The notes below the pieces were generated by a model. It saw only the letters and a list, made by a program, of their open reading frames with translations. It searched no databases and was not told the origin of the DNA. Below are positions 35,582-43,117 of a DNA stretch of 51,407 nucleotides, piece by piece. A program made the position numbers and the translations under genes. Position 1 is the first letter of the stretch. The number at the start of each line of letters is the position of its first letter. Source of the stretch: Clostridia bacterium (lineage in GTDB: Bacteria; Bacillota; Clostridia; Monoglobales; Monoglobaceae); the NCBI GenBank assembly GCA_017622215.1, contig JAGARO010000003.1, positions 1 to 51,407 on the forward strand, in the 5' to 3' direction.

Positions 35582-36701
35582 GTGATAGAATTTGACGAAT
35601 ATAAAATTGAGCTTGAAGGAATGAAAAAGTCTGTTACAGATTTGAGGGATTCACTTTAACATCGAAAAAACCCATGAGGAGATAAAAACTCTTGAGGATG
35701 AAATGTCGGCACCTGATTTTTACTCCGATATGGATAATGCGGGGAAAGTTCTCCAGAAAATAAAGGGACTTAAAAATAAGATTGAAAGCTTTAATAGTAT
35801 CTATTCCCAGTGGGAAGACCTTACAACCCTTGTGGCTCTTGCTATTGAGGAAAATGACGAAAGTGTTTTAGGTGAGGTTAAAGAAGGCTTTGAGGCTCTT
35901 AAAAAAGGTCTTGAAACAATGAGGCTTGAAACCTTGCTTTCGGGAAGATATGACCAGAACAACGCTATTTTGACCATTCATTCAGGTGCAGGCGGTACAG
36001 AGTCTCAGGACTGGGCTGAAATGCTTTTCAGAATGTACTCTATGTGGGCTGAAAAGCGTGGATTTAAGAGTGAGACAATCGACTATCTTCCCGGGGATGA
36101 GGCGGGAATAAAAAGCGTTACATTCCAGATAAGCGGACTTAACGCATACGGCTACTTAAAGTGTGAAAAGGGTGTCCACAGACTTGTGCGTATTTCGCCT
36201 TTTGACGCTGCGGGCAGACGACACACATCCTTTGCGTCCCTTGAAGTTATGCCTGAAATTGACAATGATATTGAAATTAAAATAAATCCTGATGATATTA
36301 AGGTTGATGCTTTCCGTGCCAGCGGTGCAGGGGGACAGCATATCAACAAGACATCATCTGCCATAAGAATTACCCATATCCCTACGGGAATTGTGGTTGC
36401 CTGTCAGAATGAGCGTTCACAGTTCCAGAATAAAGATATGGCTATGAAGATGCTTAAGGCGAAGCTTGCGGAGATTGCGGAAAGAGAACATAAGGAGAGG
36501 ATTGAGGATATCAAGGGCGTTGAAATGGAAATTGGCTGGGGAAGTCAGATTCGTTCCTACGTTTTCCACCCTTACTCAATGGTTAAGGACCACCGCACAA
36601 ACTTTGAAACAGGTAACACGGGGGCTGTTATGGACGGCGACCTGGATGGATTTATAAATGCTTATCTGACAGCTATGTCAAGAGGCGAATTAGAGAAATA
36701 A
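35582..36701 (+). CDS. prfB: Peptide chain release factor 2, with programmed +1 frameshift at CTT-TAA-C
   Basis: RF2 of about 372 residues, read as 35582-35656 joined to 35658-36701. The zero frame starts at GTG 35582 after GAAGGTGA and runs 25 codons ending RDSL at CTT (35654-35656), then TAA. Slipping +1 over T35657 continues as N-I-E-K-T-H-E-E and joins the main frame. A Shine-Dalgarno-like GAGGG (35644-35648) lies 5 bases before CTT. The RF2 anticodon tripeptide SPF is at 205-207 and GGQ at 250-252. Most prfB genes use CTT-TGA-C, so the TAA here is unusual. No usable start gives full-length RF2 without the shift; ATG 35703 would lack about 40 residues. Confidence 0.94.
35645..35660 (+). 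promoter_or_regulatory. prfB +1 frameshift site with UAA stop
   Basis: AGGG (35645-35648) acts as the internal Shine-Dalgarno. The slippery CTT is at 35654-35656, the in-frame stop TAA at 35657-35659, and the next base is C. Slippage of tRNA-Leu from CUU to UUU restores the RF2 frame. Confidence 0.85.
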
Positions 36702-36719
36702 CCGAAAGGAATTGACTTT

Positions 36720-37796
36720 ATGTTTAACAAATTATCTTTTATTGAATCACGCTTTGAGGAGCTTTCAAACCAGATTGCTGACCCGGCTGTTATGGCTGAT
36801 ATGGACGAATGGAGAAAGCTCTGTAAGGAGCATTCCGATATGACTCCTATCGTGGAAAAGTACCGCGAATACAAGGCAAACAAGAATAATATTGAAGAAT
36901 CTACAGCTATGCTTGATGACCCTGAAGTTGATAAGGAATTCAAGGATATGCTCAACGATGAGATTAAAACTTCAAAAGAAAATATTGCTGTAATCGAAGA
37001 AGAACTTAAGATTTTACTTCTTCCTAAAGACCCTAACGACGACAAGAACGTTATTGTTGAAATCCGTGGCGGTGCAGGCGGAGATGAGGCTGCGCTGTTT
37101 GCTGCTGACCTTTACAGAATGTACACTATGTACGCTGAAAGTAAGAGATGGAAGACTGAAATAATGAACTTAAGCGAAATCGGAATCGGCGGTATCAAGG
37201 AAGTTTCCTTTATGATTGAGGGACAGGGCGCATACAGCCGTCTTAAGTTCGAAAGCGGTGTTCACCGAGTACAGAGAGTTCCTGAAACTGAATCTCAGGG
37301 CAGAGTTCATACTTCAACTGTTACTGTTGCGGTTCTTCCTGAAGCTGAGGAAGTTGACTTTGAAATTAATCCTGCTGATTTACAGATTGACACATTCCGT
37401 GCCAGCGGTGCAGGCGGTCAGCATATTAACAAGACTGAGTCTGCTATCAGAATTACACATATTCCTACAGGTGTAATTGTTGAATGTCAGGACGAGCGTT
37501 CACAGTTTAAGAACAAGGACAAGGCTTTAAAGGTTCTCCGTTCAAGACTCTATGAGGCTGAACTCCAGAAACAGCAGGAGGCTATTGCTGCTGACAGAAA
37601 GAGTCAGGTTGGTACAGGGGACAGAAGTGAAAGAATAAGAACTTACAACTTCCCGCAGGGAAGAGTGTCTGACCACAGAATCGGTCTTACACTTTATAAG
37701 ATTGAAGCCATTATGAATGGTGATATTGACGAAATTATTGATGCACTTATTACAACTGACCAGAGTGAGAAGTTAAAACTCCAGCAGGAGGGCTAA
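36720..37796 (+). CDS. prfA: Peptide chain release factor 1
   Basis: A 358-residue RF1 recognising UAA and UAG. The catalytic GGQ is at 232-234 and the codon-recognition loop holds PET at 188-190 (RF1 P-x-T type), unlike SPF in the neighbouring RF2. The ATG follows AAAGGAA. It lies 18 bases after prfB in the same transcript and 1 base before the next gene. Having both release factor genes adjacent is unusual in layout. Confidence 0.97.
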   Translation: MFNKLSFIESRFEELSNQIADPAVMADMDEWRKLCKEHSDMTPIVEKYREYKANKNNIEESTAMLDDPEVDKEFKDMLNDEIKTSKENIAVIEEELKILLLPKDPNDDKNVIVEIRGGAGGDEAALFAADLYRMYTMYAESKRWKTEIMNLSEIGIGGIKEVSFMIEGQGAYSRLKFESGVHRVQRVPETESQGRVHTSTVTVAVLPEAEEVDFEINPADLQIDTFRASGAGGQHINKTESAIRITHIPTGVIVECQDERSQFKNKDKALKVLRSRLYEAELQKQQEAIAADRKSQVGTGDRSERIRTYNFPQGRVSDHRIGLTLYKIEAIMNGDIDEIIDALITTDQSEKLKLQQEG

Positions 37797-37797
37797 A

Positions 37798-39228
37798 ATG
37801 GAAACCAGATTGCTTACTTCGGCTCCTGAAGATTTGGCTTTGGGGGCGGAGATTATAAATAGAGGGGGAAGAGTTATTTTTCCTACTGAAACCGTTTACG
37901 GCCTTGGGGCAAATGCCCTTGAGGAAAAGGCTGTGCGGTCTATTTATGATGCAAAAGGCAGACCCTCGGACAACCCTTTGATTGTACATATAGCTGATTT
38001 TGAAGATGTGGAGGCTCTTGCGGAAACTATACCTGAAAAGGCGAAAGTCTTAATGGAAAAATTCTGGCCGGGCCCTCTTACAATTATCTTAAAGAGAAAG
38101 CCCTGTGTGCCTGATGTGGTAACAGCAGGACTTGATACTGTGGGCATAAGAATGCCTGAAAATGAGATTGCAAGGGCATTTATCCGTGAATGCGGTGTTC
38201 CTGTGGCTGCACCAAGTGCAAATGTTTCGGGAAGACCAAGTCCTACAAATTTTAAGGACGTTTTCTCCGATATGGAGGGGCGGGTTGAGGCAATAATTGA
38301 CGGTGGGGACTGCTCTGTAGGGGTTGAATCCACTGTTATAGATATGTCGGGGGATGTGCCCCGAATTTTAAGACCAGGCGGTGTTACGGCTGAAATGATT
38401 GAGGCTGTGATTGGTGAGGTTCAGGGGGGAACTGAAGTGAAACCTGACGAAGCACCAAAATCTCCTGGAATGAAGTACCGCCACTATGCCCCAAAGGCAC
38501 AGGTTTACATATTAAAAGGCGATGTTGATGAGGTAAATTTATTCCTTGAGAGCAGAAAAAATGCAGGACTTTTATGCTTTGACGAGCATATTCCATATAT
38601 TAAGGCTGATGTAAAAATCCTTTCCTTAGGCTCTGTTAAAAAGCCTGAGGAGTCGGCAAAGCTGTTATTTGCAAGGCTAAGAGAAATGGACAGACTTGGT
38701 GTGGAAGAAATTTTTGCTCCTGAAATCGGCGAAACAGGACTTTGGGTTGCTGTCCGAAACAGACTTTATAAGGCTGCAGGGGGACGAATTGTTAAGGCAA
38801 AGATGAAGGTTCTTGTGGTTTGCACAGGGAACACCTGCAGAAGTCCAATTGCAGAGGGAATTATAAAGAAAAACTGTCCTTTGTGGGAGGTTTCTTCAGC
38901 TGGGGTTTCCGCTTTTGAGGGAGATTCTGCATCAGAGAATGCGGTGTTGGTATCGGCTGACATGGGCATTGATATCGGAAATCACAGGGCTAGACTTGTG
39001 AATAATGAAATGGTGGAAGAGGCAGATGTTATTTTAACTATGACTGCATCTCATAAGGCTATGCTTTTGGGTTTGTACCCTGAATTTAAGGAGAAAATTT
39101 TTACTCTGGGGGAATATTCAGGGGAAAATAAAGATGTTTCCGACCCATTTGGCGGGGACATAGATATGTATAAGAATTGCTTTCTTGAAATAGAAGAAAT
39201 GGTAAAAAAGTGCTATGATAAAATTTGA
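37798..39228 (+). CDS. Fusion: Sua5-type threonylcarbamoyl-AMP synthase + YwlE-like protein arginine phosphatase
   Basis: A 476-residue two-enzyme protein. Residues about 1-205 are a YrdC/TsaC domain (FPTETVYGLGANA, GRPSDNPLIVH, PSANVSGRPSPT, ESTVIDMSG) making threonylcarbamoyl-AMP for tRNA t6A37. About 206-330 is a Sua5 C-terminal domain (SPGMKYRHYAP). From about 337 a low-molecular-weight phosphatase follows, with CTGNTCRS (Cys342 nucleophile, Thr346, Arg348) and the acid loop DPFGGD. The Thr in this loop is the feature that gives YwlE its phosphoarginine specificity. In B. subtilis ywlC and ywlE are separate close genes; here they form one frame. Confidence 0.9.
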   Translation: METRLLTSAPEDLALGAEIINRGGRVIFPTETVYGLGANALEEKAVRSIYDAKGRPSDNPLIVHIADFEDVEALAETIPEKAKVLMEKFWPGPLTIILKRKPCVPDVVTAGLDTVGIRMPENEIARAFIRECGVPVAAPSANVSGRPSPTNFKDVFSDMEGRVEAIIDGGDCSVGVESTVIDMSGDVPRILRPGGVTAEMIEAVIGEVQGGTEVKPDEAPKSPGMKYRHYAPKAQVYILKGDVDEVNLFLESRKNAGLLCFDEHIPYIKADVKILSLGSVKKPEESAKLLFARLREMDRLGVEEIFAPEIGETGLWVAVRNRLYKAAGGRIVKAKMKVLVVCTGNTCRSPIAEGIIKKNCPLWEVSSAGVSAFEGDSASENAVLVSADMGIDIGNHRARLVNNEMVEEADVILTMTASHKAMLLGLYPEFKEKIFTLGEYSGENKDVSDPFGGDIDMYKNCFLEIEEMVKKCYDKI

Positions 39229-39655
39229 GGTTATGGAAGAGAAACACATTCAGGGACTTCTGAAAGTGGAAAAGGAGTGCTTTGATTCGGGGTTTGCATT
39301 GGAAACCTTTAATAAAGAGCTTAAAAATCCCATTGCCTACTATGTTGTGGCTGTTAAGGGTGAAGCTGTCCTGGGGTATTGCGGTATATGGAATGTTTGC
39401 GGAGAGGCTGAAGTTATCGACATAGGCGTACTTTCGGAATATCGCAAAAGAGGGATTGGAAAAGGACTTTTTGATGCCGTTTTTCAGTATATGAGGGAGA
39501 ATGGGGTTGGAGTTCTTAATCTTGAAGTGAGAGAGGACAACATTCCTGCTATCCGTCTTTATGAAAAGCTTGGCTTTGAGAAGGTCGGAATAAGAAAAAA
39601 ATATTACGATAATAAAGTTGATGCTATACTTATGAAAAAAGACAGGTTTTGTTAA
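39215..39655 (+). CDS. rimI: Ribosomal protein alanine N-acetyltransferase RimI-like (GNAT)
   Basis: A 146-residue GNAT acetyltransferase. It contains the acetyl-CoA loop YRKRGIGKGLFDAVF and the C-terminal LEVREDNIPAIRLYEKLGFEKVGIRKKYY, typical of RimI, which acetylates the N-terminus of ribosomal protein S18 and other targets. The ATG at 39215 overlaps the fusion gene by 14 bases. RimI often accompanies t6A genes. Its stop lies inside a terminator shared with the broken spoIIID on the other strand. Confidence 0.88.
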   Translation: MIKFEVMEEKHIQGLLKVEKECFDSGFALETFNKELKNPIAYYVVAVKGEAVLGYCGIWNVCGEAEVIDIGVLSEYRKRGIGKGLFDAVFQYMRENGVGVLNLEVREDNIPAIRLYEKLGFEKVGIRKKYYDNKVDAILMKKDRFC

Positions 39656-39667
39656 CCTGTCTTTTTT
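39636..39667. terminator. Convergent terminator of rimI and spoIIID
   Basis: Stem AAAAAGACAGGTT/AACCTGTCTTTTT with a three- to five-base loop and T-tracts both ways. It contains the stop codons of both genes, showing the spoIIID end is in its native place. Confidence 0.9.
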
Positions 39668-39825
39668 ATTTTACGATATTTTTCTCTTGTGGCAATTCCG
39701 CCACGGATATGTCTCTCGTTTTTATTCTCTGTCAGCACCTGACAGACCTGTTTGTGCAGTGCTCCGTTTATCCTGTTAAGACGCTCTGTTACGTCCTTGT
39801 GTACGGTCTGGTGTATTTGTGTCGG
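39652..39825 (-). pseudogene. spoIIID: C-terminal fragment of sporulation regulator SpoIIID, interrupted by an integrative element
   Basis: On the minus strand a frame reads TVHKDVTERLNRINGALH, then RHIRGGIATREKYRK and the stop. It aligns without gaps to the second half of SpoIIID, the mother-cell transcription factor (B. subtilis TVHKDLTERLPEINPDL and RHLRGGEATKLKYKK). It begins in the recognition helix of the HTH: residues expected to read S-K-S before TVHKD are instead I-H-Q, followed upstream by unrelated codons and a stop at 39826-39828. The first ~35 residues are absent. The adjacent serine recombinase indicates site-specific insertion. The fragment has no start codon, so it is non-functional unless the element excises. 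Confidence 0.88.
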
Positions 39826-41419
39826 TTAAAAATGTACCATACATTGGGAAGAATATATCACTGTCAGATGGTGTTGTTTCTGGACTTGTCGGCGGTGTAT
39901 AATCGTCAAAGTCAAGATTAAAATATACATTAATATCTTCTTTTGAATTAATAACAATCTTTTTAATAATCTTTTTTAAATCCGCATTATTTAAACTTTC
40001 GTCAAGATTGATATTATCTAATTCGTCAAAGAATTTCTGCACATTATCTTTTGTTTTCTTTATTAATTCTTTTGTATTGTCTTTCTGTTCAAGTGTGAAT
40101 TTTAATTTTTGAAGTTTGTTATTAATCGGTGTTATTTTTTTTCTTGCTTCGTCCATTGTAATTAATCCATCTGTTGCTAATTCAATATATTTGTCTTTCT
40201 TGCTTTCCAATGCTGAAATTTCATCTTTAATAGAAGAAGTTTCTTCACCCGTTGTTGCTTTAATATAATTTCTTACATATAAATCACATTTTTCTTCTAT
40301 CATCTGATGAAAATTCTCTTTATCAGATAACAAATACTTTAATAATTTTATAATTCCTTCCTTTAACCATTCTTCCTCAATTCTGATATGTTCAGCAGTA
40401 CATCTGCCATTTCCATATGCAGACCTTTTAGAACATACCCACCATATTTTAGGTGCGGTGTTTTCACTATACTTTCTTATGTATCTTCTATATGAAAAAC
40501 CACAACTACCACATTTTATAAGATTAGAAAACAGAAATTTTTCACTTCTTGTACCTTGTGGGAATTTCTCGGCATTTTCTGCTCTGATTTGTTTTGCTTT
40601 ATTAAACTGTTCATCTGATATAATTCTAAATTTTTCTTGATGAACAATATCCCATTCTTCTCGTGGAACTTTAATTCTTGTATGGTCTATTGCACTTTTG
40701 CTACGCTCTTTACCATTACAAACATTACCTATATAAATTTCATTTTCCAGAATTTGACCTACTGTATTTTGAGACCAAGTTCCAGTTTTCATTTTCTTTG
40801 TTTTGTAACCTTGTTCAAAAAGGTATTGTGATATTCGTGGCATACCAATTCTATCTTCGGTGTATAAATTAAAAATCGTCCTTACAATATTAGCTTCATC
40901 TTCATTGATAAACATATTATATTTATCGTTTGGATCTTTATCATACCCAAGAACAAAATTAGGTACAATACCTTTCTTTCTGCTTTCTGCTTTTGTTGCT
41001 CGTGTTCTTTCTGATATATTTTCAGCTTCTTTTTGTGCTAACAGAGATAAGAGGTTTAGTGTGAAACTATCTACATCTGTACCTGCTTGTCCTATGTTTG
41101 TTAAGTGTAGTGAAATTCCCAGATTTGCTAATTCATTATAAAAATTAATTGCATTAAGAGTATTACGGTGTAATCTGGTTTGGTCTTTGCAATAGATTTT
41201 TGTAAATTCCTTTCTTCTTGCAGAAGCCATCATATCGTTATAACCTTTTCGGTTTTTTATTCCAGTACCAGATTTACCCTCATCAGAATAAATCTTAATA
41301 AGAGTATCGCCACGACTTTCTATATATTTCTTTAAATTTTCCTTTTGTTCTTTAAGAGATATTAACTGTTCTTCTTTATTTGTGCTGACTCTTATATATC
41401 CTACTACATTTTCATTCAT
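39776..41419 (-). CDS. Large serine recombinase (integrase) of the spoIIID element
   Basis: A 547-residue large serine recombinase. The resolvase-type catalytic domain starts VVGYIRVST with nucleophile Ser12 and continues with YSDEGKSGTGIKNRKG and KDQTRLHRN. The recombinase DNA-binding domain follows, then a zinc ribbon (KCGSCGFSYRRY, WVCSKRS, GRC) and a coiled-coil (about 420-480). It catalyses integration and excision at att sites. Its last ~18 residues are encoded by spoIIID DNA in another frame, so the C-terminus must change on excision. ATG at 41419 follows AAAGGTAGGAAATA. A strong terminator lies 30 bases upstream of the start. Confidence 0.93.
   Translation of the reverse strand: MNENVVGYIRVSTNKEEQLISLKEQKENLKKYIESRGDTLIKIYSDEGKSGTGIKNRKGYNDMMASARRKEFTKIYCKDQTRLHRNTLNAINFYNELANLGISLHLTNIGQAGTDVDSFTLNLLSLLAQKEAENISERTRATKAESRKKGIVPNFVLGYDKDPNDKYNMFINEDEANIVRTIFNLYTEDRIGMPRISQYLFEQGYKTKKMKTGTWSQNTVGQILENEIYIGNVCNGKERSKSAIDHTRIKVPREEWDIVHQEKFRIISDEQFNKAKQIRAENAEKFPQGTRSEKFLFSNLIKCGSCGFSYRRYIRKYSENTAPKIWWVCSKRSAYGNGRCTAEHIRIEEEWLKEGIIKLLKYLLSDKENFHQMIEEKCDLYVRNYIKATTGEETSSIKDEISALESKKDKYIELATDGLITMDEARKKITPINNKLQKLKFTLEQKDNTKELIKKTKDNVQKFFDELDNINLDESLNNADLKKIIKKIVINSKEDINVYFNLDFDDYTPPTSPETTPSDSDIFFPMYGTFLTDTNTPDRTQGRNRAS
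39800..39830. other. Probable attachment site (attL) of the spoIIID element
   Basis: SpoIIID similarity stops between the codons for Thr/Gln (39805-39810) and the in-frame stop at 39826-39828. The recombinase reading frame crosses this point. The crossover should lie in this interval; the partner site is outside the window, so the core cannot be fixed. Confidence 0.65.
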
Positions 41420-41450
41420 AGTATTTCCTACCTTTCAATAACAACTAAAA

Positions 41451-41489
41451 AAATCTGTTAAGATGTTATAGATACATCTTAACAGATTT
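41451..41489 (-). terminator. Large palindrome/terminator in the recombinase leader
   Basis: A perfect 16-bp inverted repeat (AAATCTGTTAAGATGT and complement) with a seven-base loop is followed on the minus strand by seven T. It sits between the 43-residue gene and the recombinase. It could be a terminator, an attenuator or an operator for recombinase control. Confidence 0.8.
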
Positions 41490-41519
41490 CGCCAGTAAAA
41501 TCAATATGTATTAATGAAT

Positions 41520-41651
41520 TTAATCCTTTTTTACAACCTGTTCAATAGAGATTTCTACTATATGTCTTGCGATCGCAGTCGCTAATACCTCACGAATATG
41601 TTGCTTAATTTGTGGATCAAGTTCATCAATCGTATTTATTTTTTTAGCCAT
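41520..41651 (-). CDS. Small 43-aa protein upstream of recombinase (candidate directionality factor)
   Basis: A 43-residue protein beginning MAKKINTIDELDPQIKQ, predicted helical, with an acidic middle and basic end. The ATG at 41651 is preceded by AAGGAG, which supports translation. It is encoded just before the serine recombinase on the same strand, the usual place for an excisionase or recombination directionality factor. No family is recognised; that role is inferred only from position and size. Confidence 0.6.
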   Translation of the reverse strand: MAKKINTIDELDPQIKQHIREVLATAIARHIVEISIEQVVKKD

Positions 41652-41847
41652 AAATACAACTCCTTATTAAGCATTTAGTAAGTTATTTTGAAGCCATTTT
41701 CTTCAAATTGCCTTACAAGATTATTCTAACATAAAATTTAATTTAATTCATTAAAATTACTCCGTCCAGACGGAATATGACTTTATCTGTTGTTTAAATG
41801 GCTAATTAAATTTAATTATACTAATGTATATTATGGAATTGTATTTA

Positions 41848-42720
41848 TTATTCTTGATTAACCAAAGATTTTAAATCGGTTATCGTAAGAATGTAATCCA
41901 CCGCTTTCTGTGCTTGTGAGCCAGCAGAAATTAATTCTCTGGTATTGTCTTTAAGATGTTTTAACCAACCTCTTATGTAATTGACATCATTATTTGTAGT
42001 GTCCGTGTTTGTATAACCAAACAAAAAACATAAAAGGGAACTACCTAATTGTGCAACTAATTCCTCCTTACTATATTCTTCATTTTCTGTAAATGTGCTT
42101 TTAATTCTGTTGAGCCTTGAACTGTGTCCAGTTGAATGTATTATTTCGTGAAAAGCAGTTGAAACAAAAGAATCAAAATTCTTATATTGTTTTTCACTCA
42201 CTAATACTATTTCATCAAGTAAAGGCGAATAATATGCTTCATCACTTTTTTCAATTCTGATTTTCACCTTTGTTTTTTCAGAATATGTATCAATGATTTT
42301 TTGCACATCTTCCATTCCTTTGTGTTCGTATTCAATGATTTTTTCCTTTGAGGGTAAATTTTCAAAATCATCTGCTTTGAAAAGACGATAGTATTTCAGA
42401 TATGGGATATTTTTAATCTCTCCGCTTTCTTCGTCCTCTACTTCCTTGTAATTAAAATATACACACATATGACTTTTACTGCCTTTTTTCAGATTTACTT
42501 CTGGAAGGTGTTTTTTTATGTCCAGATATTGATTCCAAGTAAGATAGTGTCCAGATTCAAGCAACCAGAGATTTATCCCTGAATATGTCTTTTCACTAAC
42601 ATATGATTTTGGTAATCCTAATTTTTGCCAAGGACAGAGCCAGTTTGAAGTTTCTCCGTTTTCAATCATTTTTTCAACTCGCTCAATCAGGTTGTTTGTT
42701 ATAATTTCGTAAATGTTCAT
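41848..42720 (-). CDS. ArdC-like antirestriction / ssDNA-binding zincin protein
   Basis: A 290-residue protein with an N-terminal ArdC-type domain (WLCPWQKLGLPKSY, GINLWLL, YLTWNQYLDIKKHLPEVNLKKGSK) and a C-terminal zincin metalloprotease-like domain. The HEIIH motif is at 191-195, followed by GHSSRL and an EELVAQLGS segment. ArdC proteins protect incoming single-stranded DNA of plasmids and conjugative elements and may antagonise restriction. It marks this region as a conjugative or mobilizable element. ATG follows GGAATATTACAA, a weak site. Confidence 0.88.
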   Translation of the reverse strand: MNIYEIITNNLIERVEKMIENGETSNWLCPWQKLGLPKSYVSEKTYSGINLWLLESGHYLTWNQYLDIKKHLPEVNLKKGSKSHMCVYFNYKEVEDEESGEIKNIPYLKYYRLFKADDFENLPSKEKIIEYEHKGMEDVQKIIDTYSEKTKVKIRIEKSDEAYYSPLLDEIVLVSEKQYKNFDSFVSTAFHEIIHSTGHSSRLNRIKSTFTENEEYSKEELVAQLGSSLLCFLFGYTNTDTTNNDVNYIRGWLKHLKDNTRELISAGSQAQKAVDYILTITDLKSLVNQE

Positions 42721-42836
42721 TTGTAATATTCCTTTCTTCCTATTTGTTTTTTAACACACTTTGTCCTTTTGTGTTGTTTTTTATATTATATTGTCGGTAG
42801 AAATGGAATATTCAATAAAACAAGATAAAATGTCAG

Positions 42837-42865
42837 GGTATAAAAAAAGCAAGAATCCTTGTCAA
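42837..42865 (-). promoter_or_regulatory. Promoter of ArdC-like gene
   Basis: On the minus strand, TTGACA (42860-42865), 17-base spacer, TATACC (42837-42842). TGTCAG and CTGACA flank it as an inverted pair (42831-42836 and 42868-42873), a possible operator. Confidence 0.55.
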
Positions 42866-42959
42866 TCTGACATTTCTTGTTTGTAAGACATCTTCGTGTT
42901 ATAAAACCCTTTTAATAAAAGTATAGTATATAAAATGTAAAATAAATTTTTGTATCAAA

Positions 42960-43102
42960 CCTTGCCGTTGCAGGTAAAAATAAATTTTTACCACACAAGC
43001 AAAATTGCTTTCAGCACCATATCGCAAGACGATATTATTTTCATTGTTTGCAATTCCCAGATTTAAAAAATCTGGCGGCTGCGGTTTGCTACAAGTAGCA
43101 AA
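42960..43102 (+). other. Cluster of consecutive hairpins upstream of wHTH gene (candidate ori/oriT or structured leader)
   Basis: In about 145 bases there are stems GGTAAAAA/TTTTTACC (42973-42992), AAGCAA/TTGCTT (42997-43010), ATATCG/CGATAT (43019-43035), CCAGATTT/AAATCTGG (43057-43075) and TTGCTAC/GTAGCAA (43086-43101), plus a weaker CCT/AGG stem (42960-42974). None has a T-tract, so these are not terminators. The location before a replication-type gene suggests an origin or transfer origin. Confidence 0.5.
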
Positions 43103-43117
43103 AAGGAGGTGATTTTC

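Larger units (their letters stand above)
42721..43117. other. 397-bp divergent regulatory and structured region
   Basis: No gene is seen. The left part holds the ArdC-gene promoter and an ATGGAATA motif (42803-42810). The right part holds at least five consecutive short hairpins before the next gene, listed separately. Confidence 0.6.

Noticed and set aside
35703-36701. prfB starting at ATG 35703 as a complete gene
   Set aside because: That start would remove about 40 N-terminal residues. The upstream frame with a ribosome site, RDSL end, internal Shine-Dalgarno and CTT-stop-C site shows the programmed frameshift.
39649-39921. Plus-strand frame opposite spoIIID and the recombinase end
   Set aside because: It spans a site-specific junction in antisense, with no ribosome site. 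The minus-strand SpoIIID similarity explains the region.
42960-43102. CRISPR array
   Set aside because: The hairpins differ in sequence and there are no equal-length direct repeats with spacers. No cas genes are present anywhere in the window.
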